A stretch of 47,123 bases of DNA from an uncultured Opitutia bacterium (GCA_903900845.1 CAIUOU010000150.1:1-47123); one strand, 5' to 3'; shown: positions 16,324 to 24,671, counted from the first letter of the stretch. Notes: a model not told the origin generated them from the sequence alone. A program made the numbers and translations.

Positions 16324-18048
16324 TCAGGCGGAGGCTTTGGCCTCGTGGAAATCCCGGGGTGTTCCCGTCGGCGTCACGTACCCCGCGCGCACCGTGAAGT
16401 CCCCGAAATGCTCCCCCGGGTTCCGCTCGGCGGCGTAACGTTGGATGATCGGTCGCAGGAGTCCCGCGATCTCGGAGTCGACCACGTTGGCGCGATAGAG
16501 GGTGTTGAGCCGCGAGCCGTCGAAAGCCGCTCCGAGGTAGAGGTTGTACTTGCCCGGGGATTTCCCGACCAGGCCGATCTCCGAGAGGAAGGGACGACCG
16601 CAGCCGTTGGGGCAACCGGTGACGCGGAGGGTGACGGCATCCCTCGCGAGGCCCGCCGCGGCGAACTCGCGCTCCAGCTCGGCGACGATTTCGGGCAGGT
16701 AGCGTTCGCTTTCGGCGAGGGCGAGGCCGCAGGTCGGCAACGCCACGCAGGAGAGGGCGTTGAGCTTCAGGCCAGAGGCCTCGTTCGCGGTGTCGAGCCG
16801 GTGACGGCGGAGGAGCGCATCGATGCGCGGACGGTCGCCGGGCGAAACGTTCGCGATGATGAGGTTCTGGTTCGCGGTGAGGCGGAAGTCGCCTTGGTGC
16901 ACGAGGGCGATTTCGCGGAGGGCGGAGCGCAGCGAGTAGCCCGGTTCGTCCTTCACGCGTCCGCTTTGGATGAAGAGCGTGAAATGGGAGCGGCCGTCGT
17001 GGCTCTCCGTCCATCCGTAGCGGTCGCCATTGGAGGTGAACGCGAACGGCCGGGGCTCGCCGAGGGCAAAGCCGAGGCGTTTCTCCACCTCGCCTCGAAA
17101 CCAGGCCACACCGCGGTCGGCGATCGTGTACTTGAGGCGGGCGTGCTTGCGATCGGTGCGGTCACCGAAGTCTCGCTGCACGGTGACGACCTGCTCAGCC
17201 ACGGCGACCGCTTGGTCCGGCGTGCAGAAGCCGAGCACGTCCCCGATCCGCGGGTAGGTCTCGATCTGATTGTGCGACATGCCGAGGCCGCCGCCGACGG
17301 TGACGTTGAAGCCGGCGAGACGTCCGGCGGCGTCGGTCACCGCGATGTAGCCGAGGTCCTGCGAGAAGACGTCGACGTCGTTGCTCGGCGGCACCGCGAT
17401 GCCGATCTTGAATTTCCGCGGCAGGTAGGTGGCTCCGTAGATCGGTTCCGACTCCGGCTCGCCGCCGCCCACGATTTCCTCGCCGACCCACAGCTCGTGG
17501 TAGGCGCGGGAGCGGGGCAGGAGGCGCTCGCTGATCGCACGCGCGGTGGCGTAGACCTCGGCGTGCAGGGCCGACTGCGCTGGGTTGGGGTTGCACATCA
17601 CGTTGCGGTTCACGTCCCCGCACGCGGCGATGGTGTCGAGGAGCGCGCGGTTGATGCCGTTGATCGTCCGCCAGAGGTCGCCCTTCAGGACGCCGTGGAA
17701 CTGGAAGGCCTGCCGGGTGGTGAGCTTGAGCGTGCGGTTGGCGTAGGTGTCGGCGAGGGCATCGAGCGCCAGCCATTGCCCCGGGCTGCAGACGCCGCCC
17801 GGGACGCGGACGCGGGCCATGAACGAAAAGGCCTTCTCCTTGCCCTCGCGGCGGCGCTCGTTGCGCAGGTCGCGGTCGTCCTGGGCGTAAATGCCGTGGA
17901 ATTTGGTGAGTTGCGCGCTCTCCTCCGTGATGCCGCCGGTGCTGTGGTCGGCGAGGTCGCGCAGGATGTTTCCGCGCAGGAAATCGCTGGAGGCCTTGAG
18001 GTGCTCGTTCTTGTGGGGCGGCTTGGCGGTGGAGGATTCGAATGACAT
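16324..18048 (-). CDS. cysI: Sulfite reductase hemoprotein subunit (CysI type)
   Basis: This 574-residue protein reduces sulfite to sulfide with six electrons. It shows the two siroheme-binding half domains: TKFHGIYAQDDRD and LTTRQAFQFHGVLKGD in the N-terminal half, NRNVMCNPNP following, and the second half near 300-400. The four ligands of the [4Fe-4S]-siroheme centre are in place: C434-X5-C440 (SCVALPTCG) and C479-X3-C483 (GCPNGCG). The sequence resembles the NADPH-linked CysI type more than ferredoxin enzymes, but no CysJ flavoprotein is nearby, so the electron donor is open. It is the last gene after cobA and the chelatase, 12 bp downstream of the latter. Confidence 0.95.
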   Translation of the reverse strand: MSFESSTAKPPHKNEHLKASSDFLRGNILRDLADHSTGGITEESAQLTKFHGIYAQDDRDLRNERRREGKEKAFSFMARVRVPGGVCSPGQWLALDALADTYANRTLKLTTRQAFQFHGVLKGDLWRTINGINRALLDTIAACGDVNRNVMCNPNPAQSALHAEVYATARAISERLLPRSRAYHELWVGEEIVGGGEPESEPIYGATYLPRKFKIGIAVPPSNDVDVFSQDLGYIAVTDAAGRLAGFNVTVGGGLGMSHNQIETYPRIGDVLGFCTPDQAVAVAEQVVTVQRDFGDRTDRKHARLKYTIADRGVAWFRGEVEKRLGFALGEPRPFAFTSNGDRYGWTESHDGRSHFTLFIQSGRVKDEPGYSLRSALREIALVHQGDFRLTANQNLIIANVSPGDRPRIDALLRRHRLDTANEASGLKLNALSCVALPTCGLALAESERYLPEIVAELEREFAAAGLARDAVTLRVTGCPNGCGRPFLSEIGLVGKSPGKYNLYLGAAFDGSRLNTLYRANVVDSEIAGLLRPIIQRYAAERNPGEHFGDFTVRAGYVTPTGTPRDFHEAKASA

Positions 18049-18060
18049 GAAATAGAAGAA

Positions 18061-18831
18061 TCAGTCGGTGGCGGAGGAGAGCGACCGCCGGATGGCGGCG
18101 GAAAGAATCGCGGTCACTTTGGGGTGGTCGCCCACCAGCGCGGTGCGGTGGCAACGGGCCGGCGAGGAACGACAGATCTCCTCGATGTCGCCGCCGGGGC
18201 CCGCGTGGCGTCCCGGGGATAGAAACAGTTGCGCCACGATGACGTCGCGGTCGGCGAAACCCGGGTTCGCGAGCAGATGCTCGAGCAGGGGAGGGTGCTC
18301 GCCCTCCATCGAACAGGGATGGACGGACCGGCGCAGAAGAGCCGCCGCATCGGCGGCCACCCGATCCCGGAGTCCGGCCGAAGACGAGGAGGGCCCGCCG
18401 TGATCCACGAGCACGATCGGTGCATCGGAAGCGGTGGCGGGGGAGGTTTGGCGCACGCGATCGGCGATGATCGATGCCAGCGCGCCGCTCTCGGCGAGGC
18501 CTGGGGTGAAATTGAGGTCGAATCCCCCTGACTCCGCCTGCAGCAACTCCAGATCCCGCCGCAGCGCGGATCCGATCGCTCCCTGCGGGCTGATGAAGAA
18601 AGGAACGAAGAGGAAGGAATGCGCGCCGTCGTCCACGTGGCGGCGGACGAACGGAGTGAGGGTCTCGCCGGGACGGTCCCCGAGGGCGGCGGCCGGCACG
18701 CGGTCGCTGTGTTTCCAGGAGACCGGATGGATGTTCACGCCGGTTTGATCTGAAAGCGCGAGTGCAAGCGCGCGGAGCCGCAGGTGGGCCGCAGCCTCCA
18801 GCGAACCATTGTCGATCAGCGCGATGATCAT
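18061..18831 (-). CDS. CbiX/SirB-like sirohydrochlorin chelatase
   Basis: From the ATG at 18831 the protein has 256 residues and two CbiX-like halves. The start is shared with the cobA stop (TGATG), indicating coupling. CbiX-type chelatases insert Fe or Co into sirohydrochlorin using two histidines. The C-terminal half has both, in VDH144GGP and LSPGRH209AGPGGDI. The N-terminal half has Asn8 (ALIDNGS) and Ala (FFISPQGAIG) at the corresponding places, so it is probably structural. Position between cobA and cysI strongly suggests iron insertion for siroheme. A cobalt role cannot be excluded from sequence. Confidence 0.82.
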   Translation of the reverse strand: MIIALIDNGSLEAAAHLRLRALALALSDQTGVNIHPVSWKHSDRVPAAALGDRPGETLTPFVRRHVDDGAHSFLFVPFFISPQGAIGSALRRDLELLQAESGGFDLNFTPGLAESGALASIIADRVRQTSPATASDAPIVLVDHGGPSSSSAGLRDRVAADAAALLRRSVHPCSMEGEHPPLLEHLLANPGFADRDVIVAQLFLSPGRHAGPGGDIEEICRSSPARCHRTALVGDHPKVTAILSAAIRRSLSSATD

Positions 18832-19694
18832 CAGGACAGAACCGGCAGGTCGCGTTCGACGGCTTGCGCGGTGAGAGACGCCAGCCGGGCCGGGGTGCGG
18901 ACCGCTTCGCCGATGATCACGATGGCGGGTGCACCGAACCCCGCGCGTTCCGATTCCAGCGCGAGACGGCCGGCGGTGGAGACGAATTGGGTTTGGCGCG
19001 GGGTGGTGGCGTTTTGGATGACGGCGGCTGGTGTATCCCCGGAAAGGCCTCCCGCCTGAAGGCGGCGCAGGATCGTTTCGAGGTTCTTCATTCCCATGTA
19101 GACGCACAGTGTCGCCCCGAGACGGCCGAAGTCCTCCCAGCGGATCGCGCCCTCCGTTTTCGTCGGGTCCTCATGGCCGGTGAGAAAGACCACCGCGGAG
19201 GCGACCCCCCGCTGGGTCAGGGGAGTGAGGGTTGCCGCGGCCGCGGCGAGACCGGCGGTGACCCCCGGCACGACTTCAAACCCGATACCGGCCTCGGCGA
19301 GCGCCTCCGCCTCCTCGCCGCCACGGCCGAAAATGAACGGATCGCCGCCCTTCAGGCGTACCACGTCGTTGCCGGCCAGCGCCTCGGTGATCAGGAGGGA
19401 CTCGATCTCCCGTTGGGGGCTGCAAAAACCGCCTCCCTGCTTTCCAACGTAGACACGTCGAGCTGAAGCTGGCGCGAGATCGAGTATCTCGGGCGAGACC
19501 AAGTGATCGTGGGCGATTACCGTCGCTGACTGAATCAGCCGCACGGCGCGAATCGTCAGCAAGTCGGCTGCTCCGGGGCCCGCCCCCACGAGAAATATAC
19601 GACCAATCCGGCCGTTTGAAGGCGTGAGCGGGCGAATAATTAAACCAGGACGGATATTCTCTGAGTCTTTGGTAAACGGTACTTTGAAATTCAT
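18831..19694 (-). CDS. cobA: Uroporphyrinogen-III C-methyltransferase (SUMT)
   Basis: This 287-residue enzyme methylates uroporphyrinogen III twice with S-adenosylmethionine, giving precorrin-2 for siroheme. Motifs are GRIFLVGAGPGAADLLTIRA (SAM-binding loop), VVRLKGGDPFIFGRGGEE, and VVPGVTAGLAAAAATLTPLTQRG. About 28 residues precede the domain (MNFKVPFTKDSENIRPG); this extension is more AT-rich in codons than the rest. It is the first gene of the cobA-chelatase-cysI unit and is divergent from cysH. Fused CysG-type dehydrogenase/ferrochelatase domains are absent, so precorrin-2 oxidation must come from elsewhere or from the neighbouring chelatase. Confidence 0.94.
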   Translation of the reverse strand: MNFKVPFTKDSENIRPGLIIRPLTPSNGRIGRIFLVGAGPGAADLLTIRAVRLIQSATVIAHDHLVSPEILDLAPASARRVYVGKQGGGFCSPQREIESLLITEALAGNDVVRLKGGDPFIFGRGGEEAEALAEAGIGFEVVPGVTAGLAAAAATLTPLTQRGVASAVVFLTGHEDPTKTEGAIRWEDFGRLGATLCVYMGMKNLETILRRLQAGGLSGDTPAAVIQNATTPRQTQFVSTAGRLALESERAGFGAPAIVIIGEAVRTPARLASLTAQAVERDLPVLS

Positions 19695-19835
19695 AAAAAG
19701 TAAAAAACTAAAGAACTAAAATATCTTGCGCCGGGCGGTGCTGGTACCTGAAATTAAATCTTCAGTAATGATTGCATGATTTGTCAGGATTCCCGCTAAA
19801 GCCTCAACAACAAATTTCGCAGCCGATCGTCTTTC
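19695..19835. promoter_or_regulatory. Divergent promoter region of the sulfur assimilation genes
   Basis: This 141-bp region between cobA and cysH is conspicuously AT-rich for this genome. It contains an imperfect palindrome at 19748-19765 (CTGAAATTAAATCTTCAG; outer five bases exact) and a direct repeat ATGATT-GC-ATGATT just after it. Both are candidate operators. The likely binder is the Rrf2-type regulator encoded at the end of the right arm, by analogy with CymR control of cysteine genes. Promoter hexamers were not confidently placed. Confidence 0.5.
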
Positions 19836-20540
19836 ATGTCCCAGTGCGCCGATTTCCAGCCGCCTCCAACTTCATTGCCTGTCCCCACTCCGGCCGAACT
19901 TCAGGTTCTGAACTTCCAACTCCATAGCCTGTCCCCGACGGAGATCGTGGGTTGGGCGCTGCGTCGGGCCGGTGCCCGGGCGATCGTTTCGACCAATTTC
20001 CGCCCTTACGAGGCGGCCCTGCTCCACGTGGTGGTCCGGGAAAAGCCCGATATCCCCGTTTTGTGGGTCGATCATGGTTACAACCGCCCCGCCACCTACC
20101 GCCACGCGGAGGACTTGCGGCAAAAGCTAGGCCTGAACCTGAAGTCCTACCTGCCGCGCCTCACCGCGGCCCACCGCGACGCGATCGAGGGTCCGGTGCC
20201 GTCGACCGACGACGAGGGGGCGCTCCGCCGGTTCAGTGCCCGCATGAAGATTGAGCCTTTTCAACGCGGCATGCGTGAACTCGCCCCCACGGTCTGGTTC
20301 ACCGCGCTCCGTCGTGTGCAGAACCCGGGCCGCGCGGGTCTCGACGTCGTCTCCCACGACCTCAACTTCGGCACCCTCAAGGTCAGCCCGTTCTTCCATG
20401 CGAGCGACGCGGAGATGGACGCCTATCTCGCCGCGCACGACCTGCCGAACGAGTGGGATTACTTCGACCCCGCGAAGGCCGACGAGAAACGGGAATGCGG
20501 TTTGCACGCCGCCTGGGGTGCCAGAGCGGTTCCGGTCTGA
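19836..20540 (+). CDS. cysH: Phosphoadenosine phosphosulfate (PAPS) reductase
   Basis: The 234-residue cytoplasmic enzyme reduces PAPS to sulfite with thioredoxin or glutaredoxin. Recognisable parts are the adenine nucleotide hydrolase-like fold (IVSTNFRPYEAALLHVV, VLWVDHGYNRPATYRHAEDL) and the C-terminal ECGLH at 220-224 with catalytic Cys221. The paired CC...CXXC cysteines of iron-sulfur APS reductases are missing, so PAPS is the expected substrate and an APS kinase is needed. No cysC is in the window, and CysN is not fused to one. The first gene of the right arm, it starts 11 bp before cysD. No strong ribosome binding site is visible. Confidence 0.92.
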   Translation: MSQCADFQPPPTSLPVPTPAELQVLNFQLHSLSPTEIVGWALRRAGARAIVSTNFRPYEAALLHVVVREKPDIPVLWVDHGYNRPATYRHAEDLRQKLGLNLKSYLPRLTAAHRDAIEGPVPSTDDEGALRRFSARMKIEPFQRGMRELAPTVWFTALRRVQNPGRAGLDVVSHDLNFGTLKVSPFFHASDAEMDAYLAAHDLPNEWDYFDPAKADEKRECGLHAAWGARAVPV

Positions 20541-20550
20541 GCGGTTGGTG

Positions 20551-21462
20551 ATGATTTCCATGCCGAGCTACCACCTCGACCACCTGCAACACCTCGAGAC
20601 CGAGGCCATCCACATCCTGCGCGAGGTCGCCGGGGAGTTTGAGCGTCCCGCGCTGCTTTTCTCGGGTGGCAAGGACTCGATCTGCCTGCTGCGCCTCGCG
20701 GAGAAGGCCTTCCGTCCCTCCGAGTTGCCGCTGCCGCTGCTCAACGTCGACACCGGGCATCATTTTCCGGAACTGAACGAGTTCCGTGACCGGCGGGCCG
20801 CGCAGCTCTGCGCCCGGCTGATCGTACGCACAGTGGAGGACGCGATCGCGCGCGGGATCGCCCTGCCCGCGCCCGGCGAGGTGAGCCGCAACCGCCTGCA
20901 GATCCCCGCGCTCCTCGCCGCGATCGAGGAGTTCCGTTTCGACTGCTGCATCGGCGGAGCGCGCCGCGACGAGGAGAAGGCCCGCGCGAAGGAGCGCTTC
21001 TTCAGTTTCCGCGACGCGTTCGGCCAATGGGACCCGAAGAACCAGCGGCCGGAGATCTGGAATCTCTACAACGCGCGCCTCAACCCCGCGGAGAACATGC
21101 GGGTGTTCCCGTTGAGCAATTGGACGGAGCTCGACGTGTGGGAGTACATCCGCCGCGAGCGCCTCGAGGTTCCCTCCATCTACTTCAGCCATGCACGGCG
21201 CTGCGTGCGGCGCGGCGGGCAGTGGCTGCCGGTCAACGATCTTGTGCCGCCGCGCCCCGCCGAGGAGGTCCGGGATCTGGTCGTGCGGGTGCGGACGATC
21301 GGGGACATCATCAGCACCGGGTGCGTCGAGTCGCGCGCCGCGACCGTCGACGACATCATCGCCGAGATCGCCGCCGCGCGTGTGACCGAGCGCGGTTCCC
21401 GGGCCGACGACCGCGCCTCCGAGGCCGCGATGGAGGACCGGAAGAAGGCCGGTTATTTCTGA
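20551..21462 (+). CDS. cysD: Sulfate adenylyltransferase small subunit
   Basis: The 303-residue protein with CysN makes adenosine 5'-phosphosulfate from ATP and sulfate. I chose the ATG at 20551 (MISMPSYHLDHLQHLETEA); the frame remains open upstream through cysH but that is another reading frame of a real gene. A second ATG at 20560 is also possible. SGGKDS (38-43) is the PP-loop, with NVDTGHHFPE and GARRDEEKARAKER following, then the conserved C-terminal MEDRKKAGYF. The length matches the usual 300. It lies 10 bp after cysH and 19 bp before cysN. Confidence 0.95.
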   Translation: MISMPSYHLDHLQHLETEAIHILREVAGEFERPALLFSGGKDSICLLRLAEKAFRPSELPLPLLNVDTGHHFPELNEFRDRRAAQLCARLIVRTVEDAIARGIALPAPGEVSRNRLQIPALLAAIEEFRFDCCIGGARRDEEKARAKERFFSFRDAFGQWDPKNQRPEIWNLYNARLNPAENMRVFPLSNWTELDVWEYIRRERLEVPSIYFSHARRCVRRGGQWLPVNDLVPPRPAEEVRDLVVRVRTIGDIISTGCVESRAATVDDIIAEIAAARVTERGSRADDRASEAAMEDRKKAGYF

Positions 21463-21481
21463 GCCCGCGCGCGTTTCCACC

Positions 21482-22825
21482 GTGGACACCCAAAAAAATC
21501 CCGCGCCCGTCACCGCACGGCCGCCACCGGTCGACATCCTGCGCTTCAACACGTGCGGCAGCGTCGACGACGGAAAATCCACCCTCATCGGCCGTCTCCT
21601 GTACGACTCCAAGTCGCTCATGGAGGATCAGATCGAGGCGCTGGAGCGGTCCGCCGACCTCACCGGCGGCGGAGGTATCAACCTCGCCAACCTCACCGAC
21701 GGCCTACGCGCGGAGCGCGAGCAAGGCATCACGATCGATGTGGCCTACCGCTACTTCGCGACGCCGCGGCGCAAGTTCATCATCGCCGACACCCCGGGCC
21801 ACGTGCAGTACACGCGCAACATGGTCACGGGCGCCTCGACGGCGAACCTCTCCATCGTGCTGGTCGACGCCCGCGCCGGCGTCATCGAGCAAAGCCGCCG
21901 TCACACGGCGATCGCCGCGCTTCTACGCATCCCGCACCTCGTGGTGGCCGTGAACAAGATGGATCTCGTCGGCTGGAGCGAGGAGCGCTTCCGCGAAATC
22001 CGCGCGCAGTTCGAGGAGTTTCTTCCTCGTCTCGGCATCCAGGACGTCACCTTTATCCCGATGAGTGCCCTCAACGGGGACAACGTCGTCGATGCATCGC
22101 CGCACACCCCTTGGTACCGCGGCCCCACCCTGCTCGGTCACCTTGAGACGGTGCACGTGGCGAGCGACTGGAACCTCGGCGGCCTGCGACTGCCGGTGCA
22201 GTGGGTCAACCGTCCCAACCGTCCCCGCGACGCCGCGTGGCACGATTTCCGCGGTTACAGTGGTCAGATCGCCGGCGGGGTTTTGCATCGCGGGCAAGAG
22301 GTCGTGACGCTGCCCTCCGGTGTTATCACGAGGGTGAAGGAGATCTGGACCTACGACGGCTCCGTCGAGGAGGCCTTCTGCCCGCAGTCGGTCACGGTGG
22401 TGCTGGAACACGATGTCGATCTCGGCCGCGGTGGCATGGTGGTCGGCCGTGACCAGCCGCCGGGCGCCGGTTGCGACCTCACCGCTCGCGTGTGCTGGAT
22501 GCACCCGCGGGTGCTGCAGGCCGGTCGGAGGTTTCTGCTCAAGCACACTGCTCAAACTGTGCCGGTGGTCGTGCCCGAGCTGTTGAGCCGCCTAGATCTC
22601 GCGACTTTGGAACCGGCCTCGGCGCCGTCCGCGCTCGCGATGAACGACATCGGCGAGATCCGGCTGCGTACCGCGCAGCCGCTGTTCTTCGACGCCTATA
22701 CCCGCAACCGCCTCACCGGTTCGTTCATCCTGATCGAGCCGGGTACCAACGCCACGGTCGCCGCCGGGCTGTGCGGCGAGCCGCGGGAGTTTGTTCGACC
22801 TGAGGGCGCCGAGTATGCCATCTGA
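21482..22825 (+). CDS. cysN: Sulfate adenylyltransferase GTPase subunit
   Basis: The GTG at 21482 gives a 447-residue EF-Tu-like GTPase that drives APS formation by CysD. Motifs are GSVDDGKST (26-34, G1), EREQGITIDVAYRYF (switch I), DTPGHVQYTRNM (G3) and NKMD (G4), followed by two beta-barrel domains. Its size fits CysN alone; the CysC kinase domain that some homologues carry at the C-terminus is absent. The Rrf2 regulator starts 6 bp after its stop, so the four genes form one operon. Confidence 0.95.
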   Translation: MDTQKNPAPVTARPPPVDILRFNTCGSVDDGKSTLIGRLLYDSKSLMEDQIEALERSADLTGGGGINLANLTDGLRAEREQGITIDVAYRYFATPRRKFIIADTPGHVQYTRNMVTGASTANLSIVLVDARAGVIEQSRRHTAIAALLRIPHLVVAVNKMDLVGWSEERFREIRAQFEEFLPRLGIQDVTFIPMSALNGDNVVDASPHTPWYRGPTLLGHLETVHVASDWNLGGLRLPVQWVNRPNRPRDAAWHDFRGYSGQIAGGVLHRGQEVVTLPSGVITRVKEIWTYDGSVEEAFCPQSVTVVLEHDVDLGRGGMVVGRDQPPGAGCDLTARVCWMHPRVLQAGRRFLLKHTAQTVPVVVPELLSRLDLATLEPASAPSALAMNDIGEIRLRTAQPLFFDAYTRNRLTGSFILIEPGTNATVAAGLCGEPREFVRPEGAEYAI

Positions 22826-22831
22826 TCCGCG

Positions 22832-23245
22832 GTGAAGGTATCCGTACAGGTCGACTACGCTTGCCGGGTGATGGCGGAGTTGTCGCGCCTGCACGGGAGC
22901 GGCGAGCTGGCGCGCATCGAGCACCTCGCCGAGATCGAGGCGGTCCCCGCCAATTTTCTCGGTCAGATCCTGCTCAAGCTGCGCAACCACGGACTGATCC
23001 GCAGCCGGCGGGGTAGCCGCGGCGGCTACACCCTCGCCCGGCCGCCGGAGGAGATCTCCGTCCTGGATGTGCTCATCGCGGTCGACGGGCATTGCCTCCA
23101 GCTCAGCGGCAACCACTCCGGCCGGAGCGGGCGCCGTATGCGGCAGGTTTGGACGGAAATCGCCGCGGATATCGAGGCGAAGGCGCGCGCGGTCACGTTT
23201 GACCAGATCGCGTCCCGCGAGCCCGACACGATGTACTACATCTGA
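22832..23245 (+). CDS. Rrf2-family transcriptional regulator (CymR/IscR-like)
   Basis: The GTG at 22832 gives 137 residues with the Rrf2 winged helix: VDYACRVMAELSRL, AEIEAVPANFLGQILLKLRNHGLI and SRRGSRGGYTLARPPEEISVLDVLIAVDG. The three closely spaced cysteines that bind the IscR/NsrR iron-sulfur cluster are missing; only isolated cysteines remain. It is therefore likely a cluster-free CymR-type regulator, and CymR represses cysteine and sulfur genes through the CysK/O-acetylserine signal. Its place as last gene of the cysHDN operon, close to cysE, supports control of this regulon and of its own synthesis. The 3' end overlaps the convergent MOSC gene by 10 bp. Confidence 0.88.
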   Translation: MKVSVQVDYACRVMAELSRLHGSGELARIEHLAEIEAVPANFLGQILLKLRNHGLIRSRRGSRGGYTLARPPEEISVLDVLIAVDGHCLQLSGNHSGRSGRRMRQVWTEIAADIEAKARAVTFDQIASREPDTMYYI

Positions 23246-23739
23246 GCGGGGCTGCCGGCCGGATCGCGCCGCAGCCAGCCGTCGCTCAGCACCCGGCACC
23301 GCAGTCCACCTCGTGAGCGCAGCCAGGCCTCGGCACCCGGGCCGAGGGCGTCGTTCATCCAATAACAGGGCCGGCATTCCTCGACCCCTTCGAACTCCAC
23401 GCCCTGCAGCGTGAAACGCCGGCCGATCCAGTTGTTCAGTTCCGCGCCGGCGGTGATGACATTGCGACGGAGCGCCCCCGGGGAGGCGTCGCGCAGGCCC
23501 AGCTCACGCCGGAGATCCTCGAGCGTTTCCTCGGCGAAGAACGTCACCTGCCCGCGATAATCGGGCCGGTAGCCGAAAAAGCGGTCTCCGCGCAGTCCGC
23601 GGCCCGCCACGCATTCCACGGAGTCGGCCTCGACCGTTGGGTGGTTACCCGCGGGCTTGCCGTGTCGGCCGAAGAAGTTGTGCCCCGGGGAAATGAAGAT
23701 GCGCCGCACCTTCCAGCCGGTCGCGTCGGGGTGGCTCAT
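23236..23739 (-). CDS. MOSC domain protein
   Basis: This 167-residue protein consists of a single MOSC domain: GLRGDRFFG, VTFFAEETLEDL, LRRNVITAGAELNNWIGRRF and GVEFEGVEECRPCYWM. MOSC proteins carry or transfer sulfur, as in molybdenum cofactor sulfurase C-termini and YiiM-type hydroxylaminopurine detoxification. The CRPC pair contains the candidate sulfur-carrying cysteine. No molybdenum enzyme is nearby. The start at 23739 overlaps the cysE stop by an ATGA, so it is translated with serine acetyltransferase. A sulfur-related role is inferred from that coupling. Confidence 0.85.
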   Translation of the reverse strand: MSHPDATGWKVRRIFISPGHNFFGRHGKPAGNHPTVEADSVECVAGRGLRGDRFFGYRPDYRGQVTFFAEETLEDLRRELGLRDASPGALRRNVITAGAELNNWIGRRFTLQGVEFEGVEECRPCYWMNDALGPGAEAWLRSRGGLRCRVLSDGWLRRDPAGSPAQM

Positions 23740-24671
23740 AGGCCGCAGTCGTGCGGATGCTCCGGTCCGGGGCCGCGGCCCACCAGCGAGTCGTCCGCCG
23801 CGCGCGACCTCACCACGAGGTTGTCACCCTTGAAGTAGGCCACCGAGCGCTCCGGGACCGATCGCATCAGCCACACGTTGGATCCGATGATGGAGTGGCC
23901 TCCGACGCGGGTGTCGCCGCCGAGGATCGTCGCGTGGGCGTAAATGGTGACGTGATCGCCGATGTCGGGGTGGCGTTTCACGCCCTTCACCGGGTTTCCC
24001 GCGGGATCGAGGTCGAAGGACTTCGCGCCGAGCGTGACGCCCTGGTAGAGTTTCACGTGGGAGCCGACGGTGGCGGTCTCGCCGATGACGACGCCGGTCG
24101 CATGGTCGATGAAGAAATGGGTTCCCAGCCGGGCACCGGGGTGGATGTCGCAACCAGTGCGCTCGTGACCGTACTCGGTGAGCATGCGTGGCAGGAGGGG
24201 CACACCGAGGTGGTAGAGCACATGGGCGAGCCGCTGGAGCGAGATCACCAGCACGCACGGGTAGGCGAGGATGATCTCCTCCACGCTGCGCGCCGCGGGA
24301 TCGCCGGCGTAGGCGGCGTCGACGTCGGTCTTCGCCAGCGCGCGCACGCCCGGGAACTGACGGAGGAAAGCGGTCGTCACCTCGCGGGACCGGCTCGGGG
24401 CGTCCGCGGTCCGGGCAAACCGCAGGCACTTCTCGACCTCCGCGAGGAGCCGGCGGTCGATCCGGGCGAGGAGACCGTCGACCAGAAGGGGCAGACTCTC
24501 CTCGGTGGGCGCCGACTCCTCGAAGTACCCCGGGAACAGCAGGTGCATGCAGTCGGCCGCGAGCTGGTTCACCGACTCCTGCGAGGGCAGGTTCACGCCG
24601 TCGACGTGGTTGATGCCGCCCAGGCTGCGGTAGGAGGCGAGGAGCTCGGCCTTGATCGGGTCCAGGTGCAT
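23736..24671 (-). CDS. cysE: Serine O-acetyltransferase
   Basis: The ATG at 24671 gives 311 residues (MHLDPIKAELLASYRSLGG). The enzyme acetylates serine with acetyl-CoA to O-acetylserine, the carbon acceptor for sulfide. The N-terminal helical domain is long, as in EpsC/plant-like forms. The left-handed beta-helix follows, with DIHPGARLGTHFFIDHATG and VVIGETATVGSHVKLYQGVTLG, which contain the catalytic Asp-His. It lies within the sulfur island, converges on the cysHDN-rrf2 operon through the MOSC gene and is divergent from phoH. Feedback inhibition by cysteine is expected from the family, but the C-terminal tail is not diagnostic. Confidence 0.94.
   Translation of the reverse strand: MHLDPIKAELLASYRSLGGINHVDGVNLPSQESVNQLAADCMHLLFPGYFEESAPTEESLPLLVDGLLARIDRRLLAEVEKCLRFARTADAPSRSREVTTAFLRQFPGVRALAKTDVDAAYAGDPAARSVEEIILAYPCVLVISLQRLAHVLYHLGVPLLPRMLTEYGHERTGCDIHPGARLGTHFFIDHATGVVIGETATVGSHVKLYQGVTLGAKSFDLDPAGNPVKGVKRHPDIGDHVTIYAHATILGGDTRVGGHSIIGSNVWLMRSVPERSVAYFKGDNLVVRSRAADDSLVGRGPGPEHPHDCGL

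Noticed and set aside
16345-18045. 566-residue open frame opposite cysI
   Set aside because: Lies wholly antisense to a clearly identified enzyme; rich in Arg, Val, Gly and Glu without motifs. In high-GC DNA the antisense frame stays open by codon bias.
20251-20550. Longer N-terminus for CysD
   Set aside because: The extra 100 residues are an out-of-frame reading of cysH; the family begins near the ATG at 20551.
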